Origin: Neonectria sp. B-13
Taxonomy: Eukaryota > Ascomycota > Sordariomycetes > Hypocreales > Nectriaceae
Direction of reading: 5' to 3'
Length of the DNA: 64,000 nucleotides
Assembly: GCA_002682825.1 (NCBI GenBank)
Contig: NOKP01000027.1
Coordinates: 620,001 to 684,000 of the forward strand
Shown here: positions 44,343 through 55,859 of the stretch, in pieces
How the letters are laid out: every line of letters starts with the position of its first letter
Numbering within the stretch: position 1 is the first letter of the stretch
Program-made: the position numbers and the translations under genes
The notes under the pieces: generated by a model
Seen by the model: the letters and a program-made list of their open reading frames with translations, nothing else
Told to the model about the DNA's origin: nothing
Databases searched by the model: none

Positions 44343-45863
44343 ATGGCGGATTCGGGCAGGTCTACCGATAAGTCGCCTCTCAAGACCAAGGTCGTGCGAT
44401 CCCAAAAGATTACAACTACATCATCTCCCGCCGCGAGGCCCAATCCGAACCACCTCTCCGACAACTCCGACGACGACGACGGCGACTCGAGCGAGCCAGC
44501 GCCGCTGCCTCGGAGCCATACCCCTGGCCATCTCGCCAGCAAGAGCACTCATACCAGCCGCCGGAAGCCCTCGGATCTCACCATCCGCCAACGCTCCCAA
44601 TCTATCTCCCAGGCAGTTTCTCACCGTCCTGCTACCCGACCTACCAAACCACCCCCCTCCATCCTCAACGGCGCTGGCGATGCTTCGAGCGAGGGAGACA
44701 AAGAAGCCAGGCGTCCAAGTGCCTTGCGGTCGACGTCTGCGATAACCAGCCGCCCCCCCATCGCCGCATCCGCAGCACCTCGACACGGAACCTCGGCCGC
44801 TTCACGTCTCCGAGGTCAGCACACAGACTTTCCCTCGCTCCCCGACCCCAGAACCGCTCCCGATGTCCCCGTTGCTCCCGCGTCCGGCATGTACTGGTCT
44901 AAGGCTCCCGCGTCGGGCGCGCCTCATCCGAGCCTGCGGGCGCATACGACTACTCTAGTCGGGTCCAACATATTCGTATTCGGGGGCTGCGATTCTCGGG
45001 CATGCTTCAACGACCTCTACGTCTTTGATGCCGATTCCTTTTACTGGTCCATCCCTCATGTTGTTGGCGAAATCCCCGTCCCTTTAAGGGCTATGACCTG
45101 CACCGCGGTGGGGAAGAAACTCGTCGTCTTTGGAGGAGGTGACGGACCGGAGTATTACAACGACGTTTACGTGCTCGATACGACCAATTTCCGGTGGAGC
45201 AAGCCACGAATCATCGGGGACAAGCTGCCATCCAAGCGGAGAGCGCACACAGCATGCCTTTACAAGAATGGAATATACGTCTTTGGTGGAGGCGATGGGG
45301 TGAGGGCCCTAAACGATATCTGGAGGCTTGATGTCGGCGACGTCAATAAGATGTCGTGGCGACTCATCTCAAGCCCGGACAAGAACGCCCCTGGTACCAA
45401 GGACTATCGCCCCAAGGCCCGAGGCTATCACACCTCCAACATGGTGGGCAGCAAGCTCATCATCTTTGGCGGCTCCGACGGCGGCGAGTGCTTCGACGAT
45501 GTCTGGGTCTACGATGTAGACCAGCAGTTTTGGCGGGCCGTCACCATCCCTGTTGCCTTCCGCCGCCTATCCCATACCGCCAACATTGTCGGATCCTACC
45601 TCTTCGTCATCGGCGGCCACGACGGCAACGAGTATTCAAACGATGTTCTATTGCTCAACCTAGTTACAATGACTTGGGACAAGCGCCGGGTCTACGGCAA
45701 GGGCCCCTCCGGTCGCGGCTACCACGGCACCGTCCTGTACGACAGCCGCCTCATCATCATTGGCGGCTTCGACGGCTCCGAGGTCTTTGGCGACGTCATG
45801 CTCCTCGAGTTGGCCGTTCATTCTTACTACTCGCAGATTAGTCACTTCACCATTGAGGTGTGA
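44343..45863 (+). CDS. Kelch-repeat beta-propeller protein
   Basis: Single exon, 506 aa. The N-terminal ~180 residues are disordered and Ser/Pro/Arg-rich. Six Kelch units follow (~190-500), each with the GG-x(n)-D-x(n)-W pattern: FVFGGCDSRACFNDLYVFD, VVFGGGDGPEYYNDVYVLD, YVFGGGDGVRALNDIW, IIFGGSDGGECFDDVWVYD, FVIGGHDGNEYSNDVLLL and IIIGGFDGSEVFGDVMLLEL. Six repeats close a six-bladed propeller. No F-box, BTB or galactose-oxidase catalytic residues are seen, so it is a protein-interaction platform, in the broad class of fungal Kelch proteins linked to cell polarity or signalling (Tea1-like in general design, but without the long coiled coil of Tea1). Exact role unknown. Start at 44343 is the first ATG after the leader. 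Confidence 0.88.
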   Translation: MADSGRSTDKSPLKTKVVRSQKITTTSSPAARPNPNHLSDNSDDDDGDSSEPAPLPRSHTPGHLASKSTHTSRRKPSDLTIRQRSQSISQAVSHRPATRPTKPPPSILNGAGDASSEGDKEARRPSALRSTSAITSRPPIAASAAPRHGTSAASRLRGQHTDFPSLPDPRTAPDVPVAPASGMYWSKAPASGAPHPSLRAHTTTLVGSNIFVFGGCDSRACFNDLYVFDADSFYWSIPHVVGEIPVPLRAMTCTAVGKKLVVFGGGDGPEYYNDVYVLDTTNFRWSKPRIIGDKLPSKRRAHTACLYKNGIYVFGGGDGVRALNDIWRLDVGDVNKMSWRLISSPDKNAPGTKDYRPKARGYHTSNMVGSKLIIFGGSDGGECFDDVWVYDVDQQFWRAVTIPVAFRRLSHTANIVGSYLFVIGGHDGNEYSNDVLLLNLVTMTWDKRRVYGKGPSGRGYHGTVLYDSRLIIIGGFDGSEVFGDVMLLELAVHSYYSQISHFTIEV

Positions 45864-46459
45864 AGGTGAAGGTGGATGCGAAGGCGATTTGAACAGGCAG
45901 GGCTTGGTCATTGAACCCGGTACTCCATGTCTATCTGTCATGTGTGCTTTGATATTTAGCTTGCGCTGTATGAGATGAATTGATGAGGATGAAGAGGGAT
46001 AAAAAAAAGAGATGGATTGGGTTCGGCGGCCTATTATCATGTTTGTATCAAGCATTTATTTATGTAATTGTCATTTCTTCTTCTTTCACTACCCGACGTG
46101 CGTGATGTAGCATATCCCATGTCCACCTTATGATACAATCCAGCCTGTCCGATTTCCCGGAACAATTTGGATAAGCCAACTCTCCCTATGCTGTTCCCCG
46201 GTTCCTTACGCGATTGTTCTATAGCTTTTTACTGTAAATTTTCGGAGATTTTCCCGTTTTCCTTCAACGCTTGCTCGTTACATTCGAACGCCTAGTTTCA
46301 TCGGCAATCAACTCCGAAATATGGTAGCTCTTGTTTATGACTCCTCCTCCTCTGTCGGTGATACTGAGTACACAAGCAATGGGTTATAAGGGCCTCATTA
46401 TTAGTGTGTGGTGTGTGAGGTGTATCTTGGGCATTGCCAGAAGATGTATGGGGAGTGCC
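45864..46459. other. Convergent 3' intergenic region (Kelch gene / RCF2)
   Basis: About 600 bp of AT-rich 3'-UTR-like sequence; no gene is seen. Confidence 0.4.
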
Positions 46460-47226
46460 TTAGACCTTGCTTGCGGCCAGCTGCTTCTTGGCAGCCAACC
46501 GTTTCTCCTCGGCGGCAACCATGTCTATTCAGCTCAGTTAGTCTTGGATAAGTCAAGCTGGGGGCTTCGCGATGCGTTTGGGGACAACTAACCCTTCCAG
46601 AGGTCCTGGCCCTCGTACTCCTCCTTGTGGATTCTTTGCTCGATCAGGTGCTTATGCTCGGGGTCGTCGGGGTCAAGCACCATGACGGTCTGCCAGCGGC
46701 CGGCACCACTCTTGGCATCGTTCATCTCGAAGGCGGCGGTGACGATGAGGATGGCGAGAGTCAGGCCCTGGGCATAGACACGAGCTTGGACAACCTTGTT
46801 GGCGGTGCTCATGGGGGAGCGGCTCACGAGGGCAAATGCGAGGCCCATGCTGGCGAGCCACGAGATGAAGACGATGGAGTAACGGTTCTCGCGACCGTAT
46901 TCAATGAAGCGCTCGTAGGCCGTCTCGTTCTCGCGGGCCATCTGCTGGGCGCGCTGGGTCATGTCCTTGTAGCCGTGCATGGGGTTCAGCGACTGCTGGT
47001 GTTGCATGGACCAGCGATCGGCGTTGATGATGGCGCCAAAGGTGCCGGTGGAGGTGATGAGGAAGGTTCGGAAGGGCAGCGTGAGGCCGCGGAAGGTGGG
47101 ATACCGGCGCGAGGCGAACATGACGCCGCCGAGACCGAGGCCGAGGCCAATGGTGCCGCCGATGAGGCCGCCCTTGACGACCTGGTTGTAGTGCGCTGCC
47201 TCTTCTTCTTTGGTGAGGATCTTCAT
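46460..47226 (-). CDS. RCF2: Respiratory supercomplex factor 2 (HIG1 domain)
   Basis: Two exons: 47226-46593 and 46524-46460 (68-bp intron), 232 aa, close to the size of yeast Rcf2. Rcf2 is an inner mitochondrial membrane protein that associates with cytochrome c oxidase and the III-IV supercomplex. Seen: MKILTKEEEAAHYNQVVKGG at the start, a Gly-rich first hydrophobic segment (GGLIGGTIGLGLGLGGVMFA), a second one (FLITSTGTFGAIINADRWS), then the C-terminal HIG1 region with two helices (YSIVFISWLASMGLAFALV and GLTLAILIVTAAFEM) flanking the NKVVQARVYAQG loop, the HIG1 signature. The second exon adds a short basic/Ala C-terminus (MVAAEEKRLAAKKQLAA). Without splicing, the frame ends after DLWKG. 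Confidence 0.9.
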
Positions 47227-50200
47227 AGTGGCGGTGGTTCGGGGGAGTTGGAGATGGCGGGAGGGTGACGGAGCGGAATTGCAGAGTTTCGCGGGGCCGG
47301 AAGGCGGGCGGGCTTCTTTCTATGCACGGATGGCCCAGAGGTAAGCGCTGGGTTATAAGGTGTCGTATGATGGATGAGGTGTTGTTGCGGTGCGGTGCGG
47401 TTGTGGGTCAGGGACCGGGCTTCGGGTGTGTCCAATTAGTAAAGCAGGCGAGAAAATGGATACCCGCAAGGGAAGTCGGTGGGCGATGAATCGGATCGTT
47501 GGTGTTTGATGATGAGCTGATGGGCGGATTGCGGATGATGCAGATGTTTCGATTCTATCTCCTGCGTGAAGAAATGCCCTGAGAGTTGATATATGTTTGA
47601 TTTCTGAAGAGGGGATGGTTCTTGATTGGCGACCCGTGACGGTTGATGATGTCAGATGCAGTACTTCGTACTTTCACTTTTCTTCCGGCGCCGTCCGTTG
47701 CGAAGGAGGCCGAGCTAATCCCGTCGTTACCGTGCGAATGCCGAAGGTGAGACACAAAAAAAAACCTCCCCCGCCTAGTAATGGGTGTGGGTACTAGGGA
47801 GAAGCAGAAACAGAGATGCAACGGCACAAAGGCGGCGGATTTGTTTGTACTCAGAACTTAGAGAGCCGCCTGCAATGGCCTTTTTCCTGTCAGCGGTTTT
47901 GGCTGTCTATGCTTGCACGGTCTGCTGATCTGAGCAGTAGAACGAGAATGAAAAAGGGTACGCTCTCTGATTCCTACATTACCCGTGCGACGGGGGCGGC
48001 GAGTGCGGCGAATGCGGCATCCTCGTTGCCGCAATCGCGGCTGGGTTATCTAACACGCCCGTGGCCACGATGCTGCCGCGCCGCACATCTACGTATATAC
48101 GACGCCGGCGCTCGGCGGGAGCGCCAAGTGGCGTCACTTTTTATTTATCATGGCGGCTCGGCAAGGCCGCGAAGTTGGCGCTTCCGTTATCCTGGGTGTC
48201 ATCAAGTAGAGATGGATTGATGATGGATTGATCCCAAAGGCTCTCTTTGCGATGACGACCATGACATTGGGCGTCATCTTGTTTAGCGACCGGCCGGTGA
48301 ACCCTTAGGCGGCACATGCATCTCCGACTTCCACGAGCCCATCACCTGGATCTACGTCAATGGCTCCGCGTCGTCTCCGAATCACCGAGCCGCGTGGACG
48401 GGTTGTCAGCCAGTTCATGCGGCAAATCTGGAACCCTCCGGCGACAGACCCTCGGGGTCCTCCGGGAGTTGGAGCTGGTGGCCTGACTGGGAGTCTGCTG
48501 AGAATCCATCGCTGGGGTTCATCGACAGGCCTCACTATTAAGCGGCACAAGGGCCTTTTTAGACGAGAAATCCGGTTGCCGAGGGCATCCAACGTCGCAG
48601 CCGCAGCCACGGTCGCAACAAATACAGCCGGGGATTGAAACATGAGGCGGATCTGATTTTGTGCTGACGACGGATCTCGGACACGGCAGAGTGGTGAACA
48701 GCATATTGCCGGAGACGCCGCCCCCGGGTTTCGACAGATTCGGCGTGACTGCTCGGCAATCGGCGTCTTGTCCGACAACTTTCGTAGCTGCAGATTCATC
48801 ATCATTCGTTCTTTGTCCGTCTCTGACGTGCCGGACATGCACGCACCACCATTGTCCCTTCCCGACAGTTTGGGTGCCCATGTTCAATATTTCTTCTGCC
48901 GTGTTTCCCTTTCTTCTTTTTCTTTTTGTGTGCCTGGCGTTTCGTCATTGCACGTCAGCGTGGGGAGGTCGGGTTACATTCCTCATCTGCGATCGCAGCT
49001 CCTCCCCACTGGAATACGTTTTATCCGAAAGCATGGCTCCTACCGCCCTACGTAATGCTTATGACGCAGGGTCCAATGGTGCACCATAGTATCCATACCT
49101 CGCGAACAGACCCTGCGCCAAAGGATAGTGACTTTTGCGCCATGTCGGTAGGATGGCTGGGACCTGTATGGTGATATTTGTCGCGCACCTCTGATGAGCA
49201 CACCTTCTAGGAATAATGTGCATTTGTCGACTGCCTCGGTTGCAGTACTAGTCTGCAGACGAGATCGTCTGAAGTATCACAGCTGACACGCGGACTCATA
49301 GGGAAATATTCACGGAAGAGTAATTCCACCTGACTTCCACCTTATAATCGAGTCGCAGACGCGCATCTAACCACTAGTTATTGGTGGAAACTGAAAAGAC
49401 TAGCAGCATCAGACGCCGCGCTGAGACGAGTCATTTGGTCAGGCGTTCTAGATGCTGTGAGGCCATTCACAGCATACCCACTATGCCTGGCAGAAGTCGA
49501 GCGCGGAATAACTCCACGCGGCTGCGCATCGTAGCGAGGGGGTTGGGATTTGCAGGATGCGCAACCTCGTGGCTCGTGCTATCGTCCCTACCTCAGCTCC
49601 AGCATGACGTTGCCAGAGCCTCGTGAATCACGGATCTCTTTCTCCAGCCACGTCGGCAAGCTGTCTCAGGGCAAGATTGGCCGCCGTTTCATTAGGTTTG
49701 TGGGAAAACATACTAGCAATGTCGGTGCGCTTCGTATCCGAGACCGCCTCATCTGCATGCGGCCCGAGCAACTAAAGTAGTAAGCTGCTCGCGCCGAGAC
49801 AAATGGAGCAGCATGTTGCGGACTTGCAAGACACTCCTAGGTAACTCGGCGGCTCGACTTGTTATCTGGGCACGTTTCGGAACAACTGTTCGCTAGAACA
49901 AGGTTTGAGCCATCGACGCAGGTGGATGGATCAGATGTTGAGAAGAGAGGCACTCGCGAATGGTTGGTTGGCTGGGCCTCTCGTGGAGCTCGCCATTGTA
50001 CGCCTCAAGGCGCCAAACTAGGATGCGATTTCGAGAAAGCCATGCTTGGCGGTTGTTCGGTGTTCCGCGCAGACACGGAATAAGGGATTTGTGCCGTAGT
50101 CGGGAGTTGCCAGCATCAGTCGAATCCGTACTGGGTAATTCATCGGCGCGGATGGGACAGCCCGCATTGCATTATCAGGCGCATCGGCTCGCAGCGCGGG

Positions 50201-50446
50201 GTGCAAAAGAAATCACCTGCAGGGAGCGGCACGTTCTGTCATGCTCATGCTCATGCTCGCTATGAGTACCTCAACCGGGCCAACCCCAAGCGTGGAGGCT
50301 TCATGCAGGACGACGAACGATGATATGATCTGACAATTTCAAGAGAGACGGGGCCGACGGTTCCTCTATCCGCGTTTACAGATCACATCCCAGGTGTTAG
50401 TCCGATTTCCGATTTGACCACACCTCTGGACCCATCTGCATGCCTC
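47227..50446. other. Gene-poor region 2, left part, up to assembly gap 2
   Basis: 3.2 kb with no supported gene. The first ~350 bp are the RCF2 promoter. A run of A (9 nt) followed by pyrimidines is near 47756-47775. Frames on both strands are short and lack domains, and the two longest overlapping ones (48305-48838 minus, 48360-48638 plus) mirror each other, as is usual for non-coding GC-rich DNA. Confidence 0.4.
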
Positions 50447-50546
50447 NNNNNNNNNNNNNNNNNNNNNNNNNNNNNNNNNNNNNNNNNNNNNNNNNNNNNN
50501 NNNNNNNNNNNNNNNNNNNNNNNNNNNNNNNNNNNNNNNNNNNNNN
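50447..50546. other. Assembly gap 2 (100 N)
   Basis: Exactly 100 N, a placeholder gap. It is followed directly by six C (50547-50552). Confidence 0.98.
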
Positions 50547-53500
50547 CCCCCCACGTAGTCTCGCGCTGTCTGTTGGAGGAATCAGCGCACACATGATTAG
50601 GACTCGCTGACATATTGCGGCGCCGACTATCGAATGGAAGACCGAGGTCCAAGCCAATTTGTTCCATGGTGCTTCTGTGCCCACTTTTAGGTGCTGGCCT
50701 GGGTCCCTGTCTGTTGCCCTTGTGTCCTTGCCGTAGTTAATACATCTAGGGACCCCTGTTGCCGAGTCCACTTCACATTCAGCCGGACCAGCTTTGGGTG
50801 AGGATGAGTGTGCGTGAGTGAGCCTCAAGGGCAGATTTCACCAAGTGTGCCGGTAGGGGATCGTTGAAAAAGCCATGGCTCACGAGCAGGCCAGTGAACC
50901 CAGCCAAGGCGGCTGATAAACTTGACTGGCGCTGTTCCCAGACACACGTTGATGTGGCACGAGTCCAGCAGTCCTGGCGGGTACAAACAGCATGGGCAGC
51001 GCATGAGCAGTTTACCACGCAGCAGAATGGATGGACCCTCGTTGCGAAAGTGACTTAGCCAACATGTGGGCGACGAGGATTCTGTCACCAACGGAGTCGG
51101 GTATGCATGGCTGGCCTTGCGACTGGCGACAGCGCCATGCATAAGAAGCTACAGTAGCATTGGACCGTACCTCTAGTAGAACATGAACTAGCAATACAGG
51201 TGAGGAAGGATTCTGTGTGTAATACACGTCAGTTCGCAACTGCCAAGAGGACTTTGATAATTGGGCCTCGTGCGAGACCTCTTGACCTCGTCTCGGCGCC
51301 ACGGGAGCTGATGCATGGTTGAGAAGCGAGGTCGACGCAGGCAGTCGGGAGGAGCAGATCTGTTGGCTAGTGTGATGTGGCCGCTGCTTCTGAGCATGAC
51401 TAGCACCCAGTCCGACCTAGGAGGAGATCGTCAAGTGACTGCTCCTAGAACGCCCATTGGTGAGCGAGTCTCAGCGGCGAGGCGCCCTAGGCTTTCGCCC
51501 TTGTCGTCACTGTCCCTGTGCCGAGAACATCGCCTGGGATTCGACGTACAGGGCGGAAGCGCCAGGTCCCTGGAATCACGACTGGGTCAAGATCTGGCGG
51601 TGTTGGAGGGGCGCCGTCTCCGCTTGCTCCATCAGAGCTGTGAGCTGTGGTGGAGAGCTCTAGTGGCGCATCAGATGGCCATGTGCGAGTTCTGGAGGGA
51701 TGGATGCCTACCTTCATGGACTTGCTTGAATTGCTGCCCGTTCGGCTAGGAGTTCGCTAATGCCCTTGCGACCTAGATCCAGCCTTGCGAAAGAGCGCCT
51801 CTAACGCCGTGCATATTTCGCACCTAGAAGATAGAGACAGGAAGCAGTAGTGGAGGTGCGGGCTTCTCACCAGTTGGTCAGGATGCGAGTCACTGCGGCA
51901 ATAGTAAGGGATGAGTAGAGCGATGGGCTGACTGGCTTGGAGCTTGGATTTGTTTAGGATCTTGCATGTGACATAACTGACATAACCAACAAAGCACGAT
52001 CCTCCCTCCCCGTTGAAGTTGTCTCTCTCCTCATGCCTACAGCGCTTGCCTAAACCTGGATCCCAGCGAAGGATCCATCCAACTCCGCAGCAGGCGCGCA
52101 TATCAGTCAAAAGCTTCCAACGGAATCGTCAACCTACCTGAGTTATGGGATGCATTACAAGGGTCCTGTACGGGTGTGCCTCAGTGCAATCGTAGACACC
52201 AAACCACTGGGTCTGTATCCCTCAAAGGCCAACGCATCATTCAAAGGTGTCCATGGCTGGTCCAGCTACTAGGTTTAAAAATGATAACGCTTTAGACCTT
52301 GAGAAGCAGATGGGTTGGACCGTTGGTTTTGAAGCCGTTGGAGGTGTCCTATACTTTTGCTCACGTTGGGAAGGCTGCAGGTCTTCAAGGTGTCTATCAT
52401 GTCGGAACCGTCTGTGCTTGGCGGGGCCCGCTCGCTGACGCACTCCACGAAGTTTACCGGCAATACTCTCCGCGGATTTTCGGGGCCTTCGTCCTGAATC
52501 TCAATTCTAGCGAACTCTGAAGGAAAATACCTGTTCTTCGTACCTCACACCGAAGGACTCACAATACCGATTAGTGCAACAAGGTACCTGCATGTTTGGT
52601 GATGGGTGCTGCCACCCAAAGTCTAACCCGACCATACAGCCGCCTCTATGAAGAGACACAGCCAAAGCGGGCAGATCCGTTGACTCAACAAGGCACTACT
52701 TCGTAGATGGCCAACAACACGTCAGCGGTATGTCATCGATACCCACGTCCTTGCCATGTTCGATCTGGAGGGAGGTCCTGAAATCGTGGAACAGGCGAGG
52801 AATCGATGATGTATGACGGGCTTAGGTAAGTAGCTTTCGTCTTTGATTGGTGTGCAAAGTCGAAAGCTGAACACTTCTTCTGCGGCGGCTCGGTTACTTG
52901 GTACCTACTACGTAGTACTTAGGTACTGCTAGAAGTACTACTAGTAGTAGAAGGTAAGTGAGCGTAGAAGAGGGCGGTGTGTGGGCGCCGTTTCGAAACT
53001 CTTTGGGGCCTCGACCGCGCAGCTGAGATAGACTCGTCGGTTGATCGAAGTCCGTCCTGTCCTGATAGTCCGATGCGATCTACAGATACACGATAGCCCC
53101 AGATAGGACAGACGCGACAGGATGGGTAAGATACGAAACCGGAGCTGGTGATAGCTCGCCGGAACCAACTCTACTTCCCCCCACGATCCATATCCACTGA
53201 CTCGAGCGCAATGCGCGGCGATGGGATGGTGTAGCGACTAACAAACTTTGGAAACCATGCTCACCCCCCACTCGGTGTAGAGAGGGAGGGTTAATTTCTC
53301 TTCCCTCTTCCCCTCATCTTCGGATCCGACTTGGGTCTCTTGAGTCCATCAACCACTTGCAATCTCTCGCCAGTCTTTCTCGCAGCCCTTTTGTGCCTGG
53401 ATCCACCGACGATCCATTGGGATGGTCTCGTCGGCCACGTTTTTTGCTTTTGAAATCACTGACCGGCTTCGTTGACGAGGTTCTAGCGCCGCATTGGCCC

Positions 53501-55859
53501 TACGCACTAGAACATCCAGTCGACGCCAAAGATTCCCGCACCACTAGACCAAGAGAACAGAGTCCCGAGCAAGCCACTGGTTACCTAGTTCAGACTCGTA
53601 GCCGCCCGTGGTCGTACGTAAAGGTAACGGTACCTCGGTCGATTCGGGGCATCACCATGGAGGGGAGGGATAGCCACGGTGTACCCGGACTGGACGGAGG
53701 CATGTTGGACACGGACGCAAAGACCACGCAGCGGCCATATGCTCTTGGTTGAGGTCGTCGAGTGCCGGGCATTGCCCTGGAGCAGCAATGAGGCCGGCGG
53801 AGTCTTGGCAGTTCTAGTGGATCACTCCACACAGGAGCTTCGGCTCCAGCTCCAGTTGTCGTCGGGGTACCTTGCAATGCACGCATTGTACCCTGCGATG
53901 AATGTACTTCGTAGGGCGAACACTTGAAAGTCGAGTCCCAGCCCCGATGCCGATTCCAAGGGCCAGTTCCAGCTCTCGCCAACTTCGGTAGGCTCGGCTT
54001 GTGCGAGGACGAGACGTTTCCCCAAGTGTCTGTATTCCCTCCGCCACTTCCGTTTCACCGACACGGCGCTCTTGTCAGAGAGGATGTCCGTGTGGTTCTG
54101 GCGGATGCTCTCCAGAAACGTCCTGCTACCTTAGGTAAGTAAGTAGGTTTGAACGGAGTATTACCCATGGTACTTCATAAGCGTCTCCAAGTGCCCGGGC
54201 CCGATGGACTCAGCCGCCATTTCCCCAACCGCAGGTACCGCCACCGATTGCCCACCTTGAGTACCACCCTTGAACGGCACCTGCCCAGCTTTGCTCCAGC
54301 AATTACTTCATAGCATCGTTCATACTTACCTGGAATCGCCCGGACAGTACGGAACAGCAAAGTCCACCAAAAGGACACTGGAACCCACCCACTGAACGCG
54401 GACTGAAGCACACTGAATGTCACTAGCTTCGAGTGGTGGATGGAAGGTAATAGTAGTGGCTGCAAGTGGTACATGCTGGTACCTGCCTGCTCGACTTGAA
54501 CATGCCTGCAACGGGCTCTTTGGCTCCTTCCCTTGCCAAAAGTTGCTAGCACCTGCCACAGCACCGGTCCCTGCTCCTGCCTTGGACGTTCGCCCCACCC
54601 ACGCCCGGCCACCTGTCCCCACCCTTCCATCACCTGGTGGGACCGAGCCCTGGACCCTGGAACCTTCGCTCGCAGCACCTGAGGCACCCTGGACCTGGGG
54701 AAGAGAACACGCGCCGACATCGAACCCGCGAGGTGCTGTAATCCAGCAAGAAGCAACAACAGCGAGCAGCCGCAACAAAAATAGCACCTGAAGCAGACCC
54801 GTCCATCCCTCAATCGGTTTATCCTCCAGCCTCTAGTCTCTAGCGAGTTATCTCCGGTCCGTCTGCCCTTGGAGAGGCGGAACTGGGACCAGCCACGTAC
54901 CAACCACGAGGCGACGACTAAGACGAGACTCACGTCCTAACATCATCGTCGCCGCCGCGGTTTTGCTTTATTATTATACGTTCCGCCCAAGTTACTCTTG
55001 GACTGCAAGTTAGTCTGCGTTTCCCTCGACTTCTTCTCTCTTGTTCGACCGTTTGCCGCCAACCCGTTGTTGCTGCTTGTTACCATCCTGGCATCACATA
55101 CCTCATCATAGCCTGCTGGATCATATTCTCCATCAGCCATCCTCCAACAAGTCGAGTCGCACCCTCTCAGGCCCCTACTACCTCGCCTACAAGATACAAA
55201 GCACCAGCCAAGGAAGACGAGCAGCCGAATCTGTCCACCATCGCCGTCCGAGAGCTGACTTACACCAATCATCCACTTTCCACGTCCAGGCCCCCGGAGC
55301 TGCAGCCATCGCATCAGGTCCCAGTACCTCATCACTCAAAACGCACGACCACGCCCAAGCTCAGTCCAACACCAAGGACACACGTACGAAACATTCAGGC
55401 GACCCCGGCAAGTCAACTCGTCAGCCAGGAAAGAAGTCGCCGACAGAGAGTGAGGCCTCACGCTTCCTCCGCAAGGTGTAGACCAACCGACCATCCAGGC
55501 ACGCAGACAGTCTCGCGGAGGCCGACCAAACGGTTGCGCAGTACCAAGCATATAAGGTGCACCGCTCCCTCTTCGTGCCTTTCCCGCTCTTGTCCAGTGC
55601 TGTTCAGAGGTTTAACGGGGGTCCTGAACTGACCAATCCCGCCGAGCGACCACACCGTCTTGACGACGCGCAACGCTTCAGTACTGCACAGCGCAGTACT
55701 TCACAGCGCTCGCTCCGCTGGCCCTGCACCTTGAGACTGCCCTCACACAGGCCCTCACACGAAAGCTCAACCTCACTTCCCACTCTCACTTTCACTCTCA
55801 TCATCATCCCCATCACCCTCTCTTAGTCCAGTGTCCGGCCTCCCTGCCTTGTCTCTAGC
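50547..55859. other. Gene-poor region 2, right part, with the SFP1 upstream region
   Basis: 5.3 kb without a supported gene. Palindrome-rich CTAC/GTAG sequence is at 52900-52955. From ~54950 to 55859 the sequence is CACC/CTC-rich and likely includes the SFP1 promoter and a long 5' UTR. A 252-codon minus-strand frame (54175-54933) shows no family resemblance. No transposase, integrase or reverse-transcriptase motif is seen. Confidence 0.4.
52907..52949. repeat. Pair of CTAC/GTAG palindromes
   Basis: TACTACGTAGTA (52907-52918) and TACTACTAGTAGTA (52936-52949) are perfect inverted repeats 17 bp apart. The second is nearly the same as the 16-bp palindrome at 43527-43542. Confidence 0.75.

Noticed and set aside
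46627..47268. 213-codon plus-strand frame antisense to RCF2
   Set aside because: Shadow of the RCF2 exon with Gly/Asp/Val bias; no independent evidence.
48305..48838. 177-codon minus-strand frame with an overlapping plus-strand frame
   Set aside because: Both strands open over the same GC-rich stretch, with no family resemblance on either.
54175..54933. 252-codon minus-strand frame in the second desert
   Set aside because: Biased Gly/Arg/Val composition, no domain, no leader or splice context.
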